From positions 1,798,001 to 1,862,000 of the forward strand of contig NZ_CP135084.1 in assembly GCF_032229285.1 (NCBI RefSeq): DNA of 64,000 bases. The letters are read 5' to 3'. Every line of letters begins with the position of its first letter. Positions within the stretch are counted from its first letter, which is position 1. Shown here piece after piece: positions 1 through 10,095 of the stretch. This DNA comes from Rheinheimera sp. MMS21-TC3. Lineage in GTDB: Bacteria; Pseudomonadota; Gammaproteobacteria; Enterobacterales; Alteromonadaceae. Below the pieces are notes generated by a model, which saw only the letters and a program-made list of their open reading frames with translations, did no database searches and was not told where the DNA came from. The position numbers and the translations under genes are program-made.

Positions 1-293
1 AAGATGGTCATACTGCTTCTTTATTTCCATGCAGTGAACAAATAGCGGAAAGCTTAGCCTCAGATGCACCTGCAGTTTTGGCTATAAAACCAACTACAGC
101 ACCTTATGAGCGGATAACTTTATCTAAGTCTAGGCTGGAGAATACTCGACATATGTTTCTTCATTTAGTTGGGGCGGCTAAAAAAACAGTATTAGATCAA
201 GCCATGGCAGACAATGATGTGCTAGCTATGCCTATTCGAGCTTTTTTACAGCATTCAGAACTAACCGTTTCGGTTATGTACGCTGAACAATAA
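1..293 (+). CDS. pgl: 6-phosphogluconolactonase, C-terminal part (runs off window start)
   Basis: This is the C-terminal part of 6-phosphogluconolactonase, which hydrolyses 6-phosphogluconolactone to 6-phosphogluconate in the cytosol and feeds the Entner-Doudoroff genes that follow. The frame is open from the window edge (first full codon at position 3) and begins with DGHTASLFP, a conserved signature of the DevB/SOL lactonases. About 96 residues are present, so more than half of a usual 230-residue enzyme is missing to the left. An internal ATG at 78 is not a credible start because the signature lies before it. Only 9 bases separate the stop from edd, so pgl, edd and eda look co-transcribed, probably with zwf outside the window (inference). 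Confidence 0.88.
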   Translation, partial: DGHTASLFPCSEQIAESLASDAPAVLAIKPTTAPYERITLSKSRLENTRHMFLHLVGAAKKTVLDQAMADNDVLAMPIRAFLQHSELTVSVMYAEQ

Positions 294-302
294 AGGGATG
301 CT

Positions 303-2144
303 ATGCAGCCAAACTTTGAGCAAGTGATTCATCCGGTTATACAACAGGTAACTGACAATATTATACAACGCAGTGAAACGAGCCGCTCTAATTACTTACA
401 GCGTATGGCTTTGGCACGTGAGCAAGGGCCACATCGTGGCGTACTTAGTTGCGGCAATTTAGCTCATGGTTTTGCTGCTTGTAACCAGCAAGATAAAGCC
501 AGTTTACGTAGTTTAACCAAAGCTAATATTGCTATAGTGTCGGCTTATAACGATATGCTGTCTGCACATCAGCCTTATGAAGACTACCCTAAACGGATTA
601 AAGCTGCGGTTAATGAAGTTGGCAGTGTGGCGCAATTTGCCTCTGGTGTGCCCGCTATGTGTGATGGTGTAACCCAAGGCCAGCCGGGAATGGAGCTCAG
701 CTTATTAAGCCGTGATATTATTGCCATGTCGGCTGCTATTGGCTTGGCGCATAATATGTTTGATGGCGGCGTTATGCTGGGAATTTGCGATAAGATTGTT
801 CCAGGCTTGTTATTAGCCGCCCTGAGTTTTGGCCATTTACCTTTTGTGTTTATTCCCGCTGGGCCTATGCCATCGGGTATTCCCAATAAAGAAAAAGCCC
901 GAATTCGTCAGCAATTTGCTGAGGGTAAGGTAACTAAAGAGCAATTATTAGCAGCAGAAGCGGCTTCTTATCATGCTGCAGGCACTTGTACTTTTTATGG
1001 TACGGCTAATTCTAATCAGTTAGTTATTGAGATTATGGGGTTGCACTTGCCTGGTGCTTCATTTGTTAATCCGGGTACAGAATTGCGTGATGCATTAACA
1101 GCCGCAGCAGCAAGACAAGTGACACGCTTAACTGACTTAGGTGATAACTACTTACCCATTAGCCAGATAATAGATGCTAAAGCCATTGTTAATGGCATTG
1201 TTGGTTTATTAGCTACTGGTGGCTCCACTAACCACACTATGCATTTAATCGCCGTGGCTCGCGCTGCCGGTTATATCGTAAATTGGGATGACTTTGCCCA
1301 GTTATCTGCAGCAACGCCACTATTAACCCGTATTTATCCTAATGGTCATGCTGATATTAACCACTTTCAACAAGCGGGTGGCATGGCAGTGCTAATTAAA
1401 GAGCTACTTAATGCAGGGCTTTTGCATAACGATGTGCAAACTATTGCCGGCCCAGGTTTAAGCCGTTATACCCAAACGCCAACTTTAGTTGACGGTAACT
1501 TAGTCTGGCAAGATAGCCCAAGTGTGTCGCAAGATTTAACGGTGTTAAGTACGGCTACTAAGCCATTTAGTCGCCATGGTGGTTTAGAGGTACTATCAGG
1601 AAACTTGGGCCGAGCGGTCATAAAAACTTCGGCTTTACGTGAGGGCACCGCCGTTATTAAAGCACCAGCAGTAGTGTTTTCCAGTCAGCATCAATTAGAT
1701 GCTGCTTTTCAAGCAGGTGATTTAAATAAAGATTGTATTATAGTAGTGCGGTTTCAAGGCCCTAAAGCTTGTGGCATGCCCGAGTTACACAAGTTAACGC
1801 CACCCTTAGGTGTTTTACAAGACCGGGGCTATAAAGTTGCCTTGGTGACAGATGGCCGTATGTCTGGTGCTTCAGGTAAAGTGCCAGCGGCTATTCATGT
1901 TACCCCTGAAGCTTTAGATGGCGGTAATCTGGCTAAAATACAAACGGGCGATCTGGTTTTAGTAGATGCAGAACAAGGTGTATTACAGTTATTTGTTAGC
2001 GAAGCAGAGCTAGCATTAAGAACAGCGGCGAGTATAGAGCTAACCACGACTGACAGCTTTGGTATGGGACGTGAATTCTTTGGTGCGCTGCGTAGCCAAT
2101 TAACGGGTGCAGAGCAGGGCGCTTGTAGTTTATTTAAGGAGTAG
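303..2144 (+). CDS. edd: Phosphogluconate dehydratase
   Basis: The enzyme dehydrates 6-phosphogluconate to 2-keto-3-deoxy-6-phosphogluconate (KDPG), the first committed Entner-Doudoroff step, in the cytosol. The 613 residues match the usual length (about 605). The IlvD/Edd family blocks are visible: [18 protein letters not shown] near residue 120, a second cysteine block ([11 protein letters not shown]) and [11 protein letters not shown], whose cysteines are expected to hold the iron-sulfur cluster, then [12 protein letters not shown] and [13 protein letters not shown] near the C-terminus. The start follows a purine-rich AAAGGG. It sits between pgl and eda with short gaps, the classic order for a glucose/gluconate degradation operon. 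Identification is confident from motifs and context together. Confidence 0.96.
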   Translation: MQPNFEQVIHPVIQQVTDNIIQRSETSRSNYLQRMALAREQGPHRGVLSCGNLAHGFAACNQQDKASLRSLTKANIAIVSAYNDMLSAHQPYEDYPKRIKAAVNEVGSVAQFASGVPAMCDGVTQGQPGMELSLLSRDIIAMSAAIGLAHNMFDGGVMLGICDKIVPGLLLAALSFGHLPFVFIPAGPMPSGIPNKEKARIRQQFAEGKVTKEQLLAAEAASYHAAGTCTFYGTANSNQLVIEIMGLHLPGASFVNPGTELRDALTAAAARQVTRLTDLGDNYLPISQIIDAKAIVNGIVGLLATGGSTNHTMHLIAVARAAGYIVNWDDFAQLSAATPLLTRIYPNGHADINHFQQAGGMAVLIKELLNAGLLHNDVQTIAGPGLSRYTQTPTLVDGNLVWQDSPSVSQDLTVLSTATKPFSRHGGLEVLSGNLGRAVIKTSALREGTAVIKAPAVVFSSQHQLDAAFQAGDLNKDCIIVVRFQGPKACGMPELHKLTPPLGVLQDRGYKVALVTDGRMSGASGKVPAAIHVTPEALDGGNLAKIQTGDLVLVDAEQGVLQLFVSEAELALRTAASIELTTTDSFGMGREFFGALRSQLTGAEQGACSLFKE

Positions 2145-2148
2145 CACT

Positions 2149-2796
2149 ATGGCTTTTTCACACTGGGCTTTACAGCCTGCTACTTTATTTCAGCAAAGTG
2201 CTGTGATCCCCGTTATGGTTATCAATAACTTAGACGATGCAGTGCCTTTGGCTAAAGCCATAGTGGCAGGTGGCATTAAGGTGTTAGAGGTCACACTGCG
2301 CACACCTGTAGCTTTAGACGCTATTCGCTTGATAAGCCAACAAGTACCTGCAGCTATTGTCGGTGCTGGTACAGTAACAACAGCCCAGCAATTACAACAA
2401 TCTATTGCTGCTGGCGCTAAATTTGCCATTAGCCCAGGTTTTACCTCTGAGTTATTGCAAGCAGGTAAAATGGCTAAGATCCCATTAATTCCGGGGATTG
2501 CTAGTGTGTCAGAATTAATGCAGGCTATTGCTGTTGGTTATAGTCATTTTAAATTTTTTCCAGCAGAAGCCGCAGGTGGTATTAAAGCTTTAAAGGCTTT
2601 TTATGGCCCTTTTGCTGATATTCGCTTTTGCCCTACCGGTGGCATTAATGTTAGCAATGTAACCGACTACTTAGCCCTTCCTAATGTTGACTGTGTAGGG
2701 GGCTCTTGGCTGATACCTGACGAGGCGCTACAGCATAAAAATTGGTTACGCATAACCGAGTTATGCCTAGAAGCGTCTAAGTTGAACAATAACTAA
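2149..2796 (+). CDS. eda: KDPG/KHG aldolase
   Basis: Eda splits KDPG into pyruvate and glyceraldehyde-3-phosphate, completing the Entner-Doudoroff pathway. I chose ATG 2149 because AAGGAG (2136-2141) lies 7 bases upstream and the protein then has 215 residues, the normal size; a longer frame reaching back into edd would be an artefact. The expected catalytic residues are present: Glu47 in GGIKVLEVTLRTP and the Schiff-base Lys135 in HFKFFPAE, followed by the phosphate-binding CPTGGI segment. It begins 4 bases after the edd stop and is probably translated from the same mRNA. A weak 6-bp inverted repeat (2796-2813) follows the stop but lacks a convincing T-tract. Confidence 0.96.
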   Translation: MAFSHWALQPATLFQQSAVIPVMVINNLDDAVPLAKAIVAGGIKVLEVTLRTPVALDAIRLISQQVPAAIVGAGTVTTAQQLQQSIAAGAKFAISPGFTSELLQAGKMAKIPLIPGIASVSELMQAIAVGYSHFKFFPAEAAGGIKALKAFYGPFADIRFCPTGGINVSNVTDYLALPNVDCVGGSWLIPDEALQHKNWLRITELCLEASKLNNN

Positions 2797-2916
2797 ACAC
2801 TAACTAGAGTGTTAGATTTAAAACTGGCTATGCTTTGAAATTAGTCGGTAAAGCGCGTATAGTGGCGCACTTTTTGTATTTGGCTGTATTTAGCTTAACC
2901 TGTTCTGGAACACACC

Positions 2917-4503
2917 GTGATCTCAACTTCTAACATTACCATGCAATTTGGCGCTAAGCCGTTATTTGAAAATATTTCGATTAAATTTGGTGAAGGTAAC
3001 CGCTACGGTTTAATTGGCGCTAATGGCTGTGGTAAATCCACCTTCATGAAAATTCTAAGTCGCGAGTTGGAGCCTAGCAGCGGCAACGTTTTTGTTGAGC
3101 CTAACCATAGGGTTGCAAAGTTGCATCAAGATCAGTTTGCCTTTGAGCAATACTCTGTTATTGATACAGTGATTATGGGCCATGCAGAGCTTTGGGCGGT
3201 AAAGCAAGAGCGTGATCGAATTTATAGTATTGCCGAAATGAGCGAAGAAGATGGCATGAAAGTGGCTGATTTAGAAGTCGCTTTTGGTGAGATGGATGGT
3301 TATACGGCAGAGTCTCGCGCCGGTGAGTTACTAATAGGTGTGGGCATTCCGGTAGAGCAACACTTTGACTTAATGTCATCTATAGCGCCAGGTTTTAAGT
3401 TACGCGTATTACTTGCTCAAGTGCTATTTGCTGAGCCAGAAGTCATGCTATTGGACGAGCCAACTAACAACTTGGATATTAATACTATCCGTTGGTTAGA
3501 AACAGTATTAACTGAACGCAACAGTACCATGGTAATTATTTCGCATGATAGGCACTTTTTAAACAGTGTTTGTACCCACATGGCTGACTTAGATTATGGT
3601 GAATTACGCTTATATCCCGGTAATTATGATGAGTATATGTTTGCTGCAACTCAAGCTCGTGAGCGTTTATTGGCTGATAATGCCAAGAAAAAATCGCAAA
3701 TAGCAGAATTACAAACCTTTGTTAGCCGTTTCTCGGCCAATGCTTCAAAAGCAAAACAAGCTACCTCTCGAGCTAGGCAAATAGATAAAATACAACTAGA
3801 GGAAGTAAAAGCCTCTAGTCGGGTTAATCCCTTTATTCGTTTTGAACAACAAAAACAGTTATACCGTTTAGCACTTGAAGTTGAAGGCTTAAATAAAAGC
3901 TTTGGTGAACTTCAGCTATTTAAAAACCTAAACCTTACCATTGAAGTGGGTGAAAAGGTGGCTATTTTAGGTACTAACGGTATTGGTAAAACGACTTTAC
4001 TTAAATGTTTAATGGGTGAATTAAGTCCAGAGTCAGGCACGGTTAAATGGTCTGAAAATGCTAAAGTAGGTTATTACGCTCAAGACCATGAGTATGAGTT
4101 TAAAGATAATATGACCTTGTTTGATTGGATGAGCCAATGGAAAAGCCCAACTGATGATGAACAAGCTGTTAGGGGGATTTTAGGCCGGCTGCTTTTCTCA
4201 CAAGATGATATTAAAAAATCAACTAGTGTGCTATCTGGTGGTGAAAAAGGGCGAATGCTATTTGGTAAACTAATGCTTTTAAAGCCAAATATTTTAGTAA
4301 TGGATGAGCCAACAAACCACTTAGATATGGAGTCTATTGAGTCATTAAACTTAGCATTAGAGCATTATAAAGGCACCTTATTATTTGTCAGCCATGACCG
4401 TGAGTTTGTTTCATCTTTAGCTAGCCGTATTATTGAAATTACCGATAAAGATGTTCGTAACTTTGTCGGTACTTACGAAGAGTACCTTGCTGCACAAGCT
4501 TAA
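2917..4503 (+). CDS. ybiT: ABC-F family ATPase (YbiT type)
   Basis: This is a soluble ABC-F protein with two ATP-binding cassettes and no membrane domain; members act on the ribosome as translation factors. The first cassette has GANGCGKST near residue 37 and [11 protein letters not shown], the linker region has the charged helical stretch typical of ABC-F proteins ([20 protein letters not shown]), and the second cassette has [18 protein letters not shown] and [10 protein letters not shown]. Length (528) and sequence resemble E. coli YbiT (530) almost throughout. The start is GTG at 2917, which aligns with the E. coli start; there is no strong ribosome binding site. It stands alone, with inverted repeats after it. 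Confidence 0.93.
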   Translation: MISTSNITMQFGAKPLFENISIKFGEGNRYGLIGANGCGKSTFMKILSRELEPSSGNVFVEPNHRVAKLHQDQFAFEQYSVIDTVIMGHAELWAVKQERDRIYSIAEMSEEDGMKVADLEVAFGEMDGYTAESRAGELLIGVGIPVEQHFDLMSSIAPGFKLRVLLAQVLFAEPEVMLLDEPTNNLDINTIRWLETVLTERNSTMVIISHDRHFLNSVCTHMADLDYGELRLYPGNYDEYMFAATQARERLLADNAKKKSQIAELQTFVSRFSANASKAKQATSRARQIDKIQLEEVKASSRVNPFIRFEQQKQLYRLALEVEGLNKSFGELQLFKNLNLTIEVGEKVAILGTNGIGKTTLLKCLMGELSPESGTVKWSENAKVGYYAQDHEYEFKDNMTLFDWMSQWKSPTDDEQAVRGILGRLLFSQDDIKKSTSVLSGGEKGRMLFGKLMLLKPNILVMDEPTNHLDMESIESLNLALEHYKGTLLFVSHDREFVSSLASRIIEITDKDVRNFVGTYEEYLAAQA

Positions 4504-4522
4504 GTGTGAAGTTTGCCATCTA

Positions 4523-4597
4523 CTAGCCAGTTATAGTCTACTGGCTAGATTTCCCTCTAGTTAGTTTATTATTTACTAGTTACTTTTAGCTAGAGGG
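4523..4597. terminator. Two tandem inverted repeats downstream of ybiT
   Basis: The first is a perfect 9-bp repeat (CTAGCCAGT at 4523-4531, ACTGGCTAG at 4540-4548). The second is an 8-bp repeat (CCCTCTAG at 4553-4560, CTAGAGGG at 4590-4597) followed by TTGTTTT. They could end ybiT transcription or form an RNA structure ahead of dps; neither has a strong T-tract, so the terminator call is tentative. Confidence 0.45.
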
Positions 4598-4740
4598 GTT
4601 GTTTTAGTGCAAAACATCGCCATGTCTACTGTGGGGTTAGATAATGTCTAGTTCGTTAGTTTATATTTTTACGCTATTATAGAAGTCGTATTAGACGTTA
4701 GTTTATTCCAATAATTACCACAAAATAAAAGAGGCGATCT

Positions 4741-5214
4741 ATGCAAGTTAATATTGGTATCACCCAAGAACAACGTAAATCAATTGCTGAAGGTTTAGCG
4801 GTATTATTAGCTGACAGTTATACCCTTTATTTAAAAACGCATAATTACCATTGGAACGTTACTGGGCCAATGTTTCAGTCGTTACACACCTTATTTGAAG
4901 GACAATATCAAGAACTCGCAGTAGCCGTAGACGATATTGCTGAACGTATTCGTGCTTTAGGTGAGTTTGCCCCAGGCTCATATAAAGAATTTGCCAAAAT
5001 TACGACAATACAAGAAGCTGAAGGTACACCAACAGCTGAAGAAATGATTAAAGATTTAGTGAAAGGACACGAAGCTATTGCAAAAACTAGCCGTAATATC
5101 GTGCCTATAGCTGGTAATGCTTCTGATGAGGTTACCTTAGATATTTTAACTCAGCGCATGACAGTACATGAAAAAACAGCATGGATGTTACGCAGCATGG
5201 TAACTACTAATTAA
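4741..5214 (+). CDS. dps: Dps-family ferritin-like DNA-protection protein
   Basis: Dps proteins form 12-subunit cages that oxidise and store iron with hydrogen peroxide and protect DNA under starvation or oxidative stress. The 157-residue protein keeps the intersubunit ferroxidase ligands in the family spacing: His37 (NYHWNVTGP), His49, Asp64 and Glu68 (DDIAERI). The N-terminus is short and lacks the lysine-rich tail of E. coli Dps, so direct DNA binding is uncertain and it may act mainly as an iron-storing miniferritin (inference). A purine-rich AGAGGCG precedes the ATG. It is monocistronic, with a strong terminator at 5279-5314. No clear OxyR or Fur site was recognised upstream. Confidence 0.93.
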   Translation: MQVNIGITQEQRKSIAEGLAVLLADSYTLYLKTHNYHWNVTGPMFQSLHTLFEGQYQELAVAVDDIAERIRALGEFAPGSYKEFAKITTIQEAEGTPTAEEMIKDLVKGHEAIAKTSRNIVPIAGNASDEVTLDILTQRMTVHEKTAWMLRSMVTTN

Positions 5215-5278
5215 GTATTTAGGCTTAATGATTAACGCAATAAGACATAGCAAATTAGGTTAATTTGTGTAGAGTGTA

Positions 5279-5314
5279 AAAGATAAAGTCGGATTTATAG
5301 CCGACTTTATCTTT
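5279..5314 (+). terminator. Strong stem-loop terminator after dps
   Basis: A perfect 14-bp inverted repeat (5279-5292 with 5301-5314) built around AAAGTCGG and CCGACTTT has an 8-base loop and ends in a T-rich stretch. Placed 65 bases after the dps stop, it should terminate dps transcription and, being symmetrical, could also block reading from the other side. Confidence 0.8.
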
Positions 5315-5429
5315 ATTTGTTATAAATCTATAGAAGTACTAATAAAAAAACGGTAAAACAAGTAAAATTAATTTAAGTAGTATAATTTGAGTTAGCGTTA
5401 GTAAAACCTAACTAGGGAGTCTTCATTTA

Positions 5430-6275
5430 ATGAAAGCCTTGCAATACGCTCAAAATGTAGCTGATTTATTTGCATTGCCTGATGGCTATTTAAGAGTTAA
5501 GGAATTGATGGACTCTGAAGTTGCTAGTTTAGATGATATAGCTGAAGCAATTGCTCTTGACCCAGTGTTAACGGCTAAATTGCTAAAACTTGCTAACAGC
5601 GCTCTGTACAATTTGTCATTTCAAGTTGAATCTATAAATAAAGCATTATTAGTACTTGGCAGAAATCAAGTTTATAACTTAGTGCTTAGCATTGGTATAG
5701 GGTCTGCTTGTTCTAAGCTAGATACTTCAGTAATTGATTTAGAACGCTTTTGGGAACAAAGTATTAATGCAGCATTAATTGCTAAATACTTGGCTGAATG
5801 TGTTGGCGATAAACCAACAGATCGTTTTTATGTTGCTGGGTTACTGCACAATATAGGCGAATTAGTTGTCTTGCAAAATGCGCCAGAACTTGCCTTACGC
5901 TGCCAAGCTTATGACTCAGTACATATGCCTTGGAAGCTACAATTAGATGAGCTTGGCTTTACATACGCCGAATGTGGTGCTGAATTACTGAATCTTTGGC
6001 AAATACCCGATACTATAGTTGGGCCTATAGCATTACAAAATAGTGTTAAGTTTGATCATAAAAACATGTCTCAGTTAATTGTCTACTTAGCGGTAAAATT
6101 AGCTTTAGCCAATCAGCATCCTGAGCTGTATCAAACCAAGCATCTAATTGATCCTTTTGTACTTGAATTACTTAACTTAAGTCAGTTAGATATCCTTAAA
6201 GCAATTGATTTTTGTAATACTGAAGGCCTATTTTTGCTATCGGTACTTAACCCAAGGATTAGCACTATCTACTAA
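5430..6275 (+). CDS. HDOD-domain signalling protein
   Basis: A 281-residue protein formed almost wholly of an HDOD domain, a helical relative of HD phosphohydrolases thought to work in signalling rather than catalysis. The diagnostic N-terminal block AIALDPVLTAKLLKLANSALY is near residues 40-60, and the position where HD enzymes have a metal-binding His-Asp pair reads LLHNIGE (His-Asn), which argues against hydrolase activity. No receiver, GGDEF or kinase domain is attached. AGGGAG lies about 11 bases before ATG 5430. The gene stands alone between two inverted repeats, so the neighbourhood does not reveal its partner. The family call is firm; the biological role is unknown. Confidence 0.85.
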   Translation: MKALQYAQNVADLFALPDGYLRVKELMDSEVASLDDIAEAIALDPVLTAKLLKLANSALYNLSFQVESINKALLVLGRNQVYNLVLSIGIGSACSKLDTSVIDLERFWEQSINAALIAKYLAECVGDKPTDRFYVAGLLHNIGELVVLQNAPELALRCQAYDSVHMPWKLQLDELGFTYAECGAELLNLWQIPDTIVGPIALQNSVKFDHKNMSQLIVYLAVKLALANQHPELYQTKHLIDPFVLELLNLSQLDILKAIDFCNTEGLFLLSVLNPRISTIY

Positions 6276-6281
6276 AATTTT

Positions 6282-6311
6282 AGCTAGAAACAATGCTAGT
6301 TGTTTCTAGCT
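6282..6311 (+). terminator. 12-bp inverted repeat between HDOD gene and maeA
   Basis: AGCTAGAAACAA (6282-6293) and TTGTTTCTAGCT (6300-6311) are perfectly complementary around a 6-base loop. There is no T-tract after it, and the maeA ribosome binding site begins 9 bases later, so this may be a transcript-end or mRNA-leader structure rather than a classical terminator. Confidence 0.5.
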
Positions 6312-6330
6312 GTTACTGTGGGAAATGTTC

Positions 6331-8025
6331 ATGAACCCTTCTAAACGTCAATCTTCTTTGTATACAGCTTATTCCGGCTCAGCTCTACTTGAAACACCGC
6401 TATTAAATAAAGGCAATGCTTTTAGTGCAGAAGAGAGACAAGCTTTTAACTTAACAGGCTTATTGCCACCTCGTTTTGAGACGATAGAAGAGCAAGTTGA
6501 CCGTGCCTATATGCAATATTTAAGTTTTGATGAAGCAATAAATAAGCATATATATTTACGAGCCATTCAAGATAACAACGAAACTTTATTTTATCGATTA
6601 TTACAACGTCATTTAGATGAAATGATCCCCATTATTTATACACCAACCGTTGGCGATGCTTGTGAGCAGTTTTCTGACATTTACCGCAGTGCCCGTGGTT
6701 TATTTGTTAGTTATGAAGACAGACACCAACTAGATGATGTGTTACGTAATGCCACTAAGCGTAAAGTTAAAGTGATAGTAGTTACTGATGGTGAGCGAGT
6801 ACTAGGCCTTGGCGATCAAGGTATTGGCGGCATGGGTATTTCTATTGGTAAATTATCGTTATACACCGCTTGTGGCGGTATTAGCCCCGCTTATACCTTA
6901 CCGGTAATGCTTGATGTGGGTACCGATAACCAACAGCTTTTAGATGATCCTATGTATATGGGACTGCGGCAAAAGCGTATTCGCGGTGAGCAATATAATG
7001 AATTTGTTGATTTATTTATCACAGCAGTAAAGCGACGTTGGCCTGAAGCAATAATTCAATTTGAAGACTTTGCCCAACCTAATGCAATGCCATTATTAAC
7101 GAGGTACCGTGATAAAGTCTGTTGTTTTAATGATGATATTCAAGGTACTGCAGCAGTTAGTGTGGGTACTTTGCTAGCTGCCTGTCGTAGTAAAGGGGTT
7201 AAGTTATCGGCACAAAAAGTAGCATTTGTCGGTGCAGGCTCTGCAGGCTGTGGTATTGCAGAGCAAGTAATAAGCCAGATGGTAGCTGAAGGTTTAAGTG
7301 AGGCGCAGGCCAGAAAACAAGTGTTTATGATTGACCGTTTAGGCTTATTAACCGAAACTACGCCAGAATTACGTGATTTTCAGCAGGTATTAGTGCAACG
7401 CAGCGAAGATATTGCAGATTGGAACTTCAGTGGTGACTTCCCTAATTTGCTGGATGTTATGCACTGTGCCAAGCCTAGTATTTTAATTGGCGTATCGGGG
7501 CAGGCCGGTTTATTTACCGAGCAAGTGATCCGAGCGATGAAAAAAGGCTGCGATATGCCTATTGTTTTTCCGTTAAGCAACCCATCTAAACAAGTTGAAG
7601 CCACACCAGAGCAAGTTATTGAGTGGACAGATGGTGATGTGATTATTGCTACAGGCAGTCCTTTTGCGCCTGTTATGTACAACAACAAGCAATACTTAAT
7701 AGCACAATGTAATAACAGTTATATTTTTCCAGGTATTGGTTTAGGTGTTATTGCTGTTAAAGCGCGATTAATTAGTGATGAGATGCTAAGAGCAGCCAGT
7801 AAAACTTTAGCTGGCGCATCTCCTTTAGCTAATACAGGTGAGGGAGGGCTATTGCCACCTTTTACAGAATTAGCCGAGCTTAGTAAGCTAATTGCTTTTA
7901 ATGTGGCCAAAGTTGCCCAACAGCAAGGCTTAGCCTTGGATATAGAAGATGAGTTATTAAAGCAGCGGATTGAAGATAACTTTTGGCACCCTGAATATAG
8001 GCACTATAAACGGGTAAGTGCATAA
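6331..8025 (+). CDS. maeA: NAD-dependent malic enzyme
   Basis: MaeA oxidatively decarboxylates malate to pyruvate and CO2 with NAD+, linking the TCA cycle to pyruvate. The protein (564 residues) resembles E. coli MaeA (565) from end to end: [13 protein letters not shown], the malate-site block [20 protein letters not shown], the divalent-metal block [14 protein letters not shown] with [12 protein letters not shown], and the Rossmann glycine motif [14 protein letters not shown] prefer ATG 6331 over the in-frame ATG 6325 because GGGAA at 6320-6324 is well spaced only for 6331; the difference is two residues. No allosteric or phosphotransacetylase extension is present, which separates it from the larger MaeB type. 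It is monocistronic. Confidence 0.94.
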   Translation: MNPSKRQSSLYTAYSGSALLETPLLNKGNAFSAEERQAFNLTGLLPPRFETIEEQVDRAYMQYLSFDEAINKHIYLRAIQDNNETLFYRLLQRHLDEMIPIIYTPTVGDACEQFSDIYRSARGLFVSYEDRHQLDDVLRNATKRKVKVIVVTDGERVLGLGDQGIGGMGISIGKLSLYTACGGISPAYTLPVMLDVGTDNQQLLDDPMYMGLRQKRIRGEQYNEFVDLFITAVKRRWPEAIIQFEDFAQPNAMPLLTRYRDKVCCFNDDIQGTAAVSVGTLLAACRSKGVKLSAQKVAFVGAGSAGCGIAEQVISQMVAEGLSEAQARKQVFMIDRLGLLTETTPELRDFQQVLVQRSEDIADWNFSGDFPNLLDVMHCAKPSILIGVSGQAGLFTEQVIRAMKKGCDMPIVFPLSNPSKQVEATPEQVIEWTDGDVIIATGSPFAPVMYNNKQYLIAQCNNSYIFPGIGLGVIAVKARLISDEMLRAASKTLAGASPLANTGEGGLLPPFTELAELSKLIAFNVAKVAQQQGLALDIEDELLKQRIEDNFWHPEYRHYKRVSA

Positions 8026-8138
8026 GGTTTTATAAGGTAGAGCAATGTAGTAAAAGCTACTTACAATTTATTTTAGACTAAAAGCCAAACTCCGCGTAGT
8101 CTGGTTTTGTTAACTAAATATAATAAGGTAGCTTTAAT

Positions 8139-10031
8139 ATGCGTAAAACACTTATAGCACTCGCTGCAGCTGGTTTACTTACAGCTTGTGAACCAAGTAC
8201 ACAAATTGTGCCAACAACTAGCGGTGATGCTGCTGGGCAGCATCAAGCCACTGAGCTAGTCTCTTCGCAATCTGCAATGCAGTCAGAAACTGCACGGCTA
8301 AATCAGTGGTTTGAAGCAAAATATGAGCAAAAACTGCAGCAAAGCCCGCTACAGATGACCTTTTTAGGTCGTAAAGACAAATATGACCAAATTGATGATG
8401 TAAGCCAAGCGGCAGAAGAACGGCAATTAGCTTGGCTTGCTAGTACAGTAAAAGAATTAACCACAGAATTTGATTATCAACAACTGACCCTAGAAGCACA
8501 AACGTCTTATGACGTATGGCTATATCAATATGAGTTAGAGAAAGAAGCCGCTGAGTTTTCACAAAATCAATATATCTTCACGCAAATGCAAGGTATTCAT
8601 GCTTTATTGCCGCAAATAATGATTAACTTTCATAAAGTAGAAAGCCTAGAGGACATGCAGGCTTACAATCAGCGTTTAGTCGGAATGAGCCAAGCTATTA
8701 CTGAATTACTGCAACGAGCAAAACTACATGCTGAGTTAGGGGTTAGGCCACCGCAGTTTGCTTATAAAGCGATAATTGAGCAAATAGATAACTTAATTAC
8801 GGGGGCGCCTTTTGATGAGGCCAGTGCTGTAGATTCACCTTTATGGGCTGATGCTCAAACCAAAATTAGTAGCTTAGTTACTAATGATAAAATAACAGAT
8901 AAGCAAGCTAAAGAGCTCAGCCTTAATGCGAAAACTAATTTGCAGCAGCACTTTTTATCGGCTTATACTGAGTTAAAACAATGGTTAGATGCTGATATAG
9001 CCAATACTGATGTTATTGCTACTGGTGTGGGCAAACAGCCAAATGGTATTGCTTACTATAATCATCAACTTAAATCATCTACCACCACCTCACTAACAGC
9101 AGATGAGATCCATCAAATTGGCTTAGACGAAGTTGAAAGACTGACAAAGGAAATGCTGACTATAAAAGATAAAGTTGGATTTACAGGCAGCTTAGCAGAC
9201 TTCTTTGACTTTATTAAAACCGACCAACAATTTACTTACCCTAATACTGATGCTGGACGTGAAGCTTATATTTCTGACACTGAGCAATACTTAGCACAGA
9301 TAAATAAGCAGTTACCTAATTACTTTGGTTTACTACCTAAAGCAGATTTAATTGTAAAACGGGTAGAAGCCTTTCGTGAACAACCAGGAGCAGCACAGCA
9401 TTACTTTCCTGGTACGCCAGATGGTGCCAGACCAAGTATTTATTATGCCCATTTGTCTGACATGAAATCTATGCCTAAAAATGAGATGGAAGCCATTGCT
9501 TACCATGAAGGTAATCCAGGCCACCATATGCAAATATCTATAGCCCAAGAGTTAACCACAGTACCAACTTTTCGTACTCAAGCTGGATTTACTGCCTATA
9601 GTGAGGGTTGGGGCTTATATGCTGAGCTGCTAGCAAAAGAGATGGGCGGCTATGAAAATCCATATTCAGACTTTGGCCGATTAATTACCGAGATGTGGCG
9701 CGCAGTACGTTTAGTAGTTGATACAGGCTTACATAGTAAAGGCTGGACTGAGCAAGAAGCGGTTGAATACTTTTTAGCAAAAACGCCTATTGCAGAAGGT
9801 GCAGTACAATCAGAAGTTCGCCGCTATATTGTTTGGCCAGGCCAAGCAACGGCTTATAAAATAGGTATGATCGCAATTTTAAAAATGCGGGCTAATGCTG
9901 AAAAAGAACTAGGCGATAAATTTGATATTAAAGCCTTTCATGACACAGTGTTAGGTGGTGGTGCCTTACCGCTTAAAGTATTAGAGAAACGGGTAAATAA
10001 TTGGATAGCAAGTATAAAAAACGCAGCTTAA
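8139..10031 (+). CDS. DUF885-family lipoprotein, putative zinc peptidase
   Basis: A 630-residue secreted protein of the DUF885 family. The first 17 residues form a lipoprotein signal ending in the lipobox LLTAC, so Cys17 should be lipidated and the protein anchored on the periplasmic side or outer membrane. The family hallmark AYHEGNPGHHMQ, which resembles a zincin metal site (HExxxHH), is near residue 455, with a downstream GxxAYSEGWGLYAE block that supplies further acidic ligands. Relatives are annotated as probable peptidases, but the substrate is not known. AAGGTAG precedes ATG 8139. It stands alone between maeA and an acyltransferase and has a 10-bp hairpin after it. Confidence 0.85.
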   Translation: MRKTLIALAAAGLLTACEPSTQIVPTTSGDAAGQHQATELVSSQSAMQSETARLNQWFEAKYEQKLQQSPLQMTFLGRKDKYDQIDDVSQAAEERQLAWLASTVKELTTEFDYQQLTLEAQTSYDVWLYQYELEKEAAEFSQNQYIFTQMQGIHALLPQIMINFHKVESLEDMQAYNQRLVGMSQAITELLQRAKLHAELGVRPPQFAYKAIIEQIDNLITGAPFDEASAVDSPLWADAQTKISSLVTNDKITDKQAKELSLNAKTNLQQHFLSAYTELKQWLDADIANTDVIATGVGKQPNGIAYYNHQLKSSTTTSLTADEIHQIGLDEVERLTKEMLTIKDKVGFTGSLADFFDFIKTDQQFTYPNTDAGREAYISDTEQYLAQINKQLPNYFGLLPKADLIVKRVEAFREQPGAAQHYFPGTPDGARPSIYYAHLSDMKSMPKNEMEAIAYHEGNPGHHMQISIAQELTTVPTFRTQAGFTAYSEGWGLYAELLAKEMGGYENPYSDFGRLITEMWRAVRLVVDTGLHSKGWTEQEAVEYFLAKTPIAEGAVQSEVRRYIVWPGQATAYKIGMIAILKMRANAEKELGDKFDIKAFHDTVLGGGALPLKVLEKRVNNWIASIKNAA

Positions 10032-10052
10032 CTATCTGATTAATACCATTTT

Positions 10053-10078
10053 AGCGCAGTTATCTTATTAACTGCGCT
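10053..10078 (+). terminator. Stem-loop after the DUF885 gene
   Basis: AGCGCAGTTA (10053-10062) pairs perfectly with TAACTGCGCT (10069-10078) over a 6-base loop, followed by GTTATTT. It is a likely terminator for the lipoprotein gene, although the next gene starts only 17 bases later. Confidence 0.6.
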
Positions 10079-10095
10079 GTTATTTGAGAGTAAAG

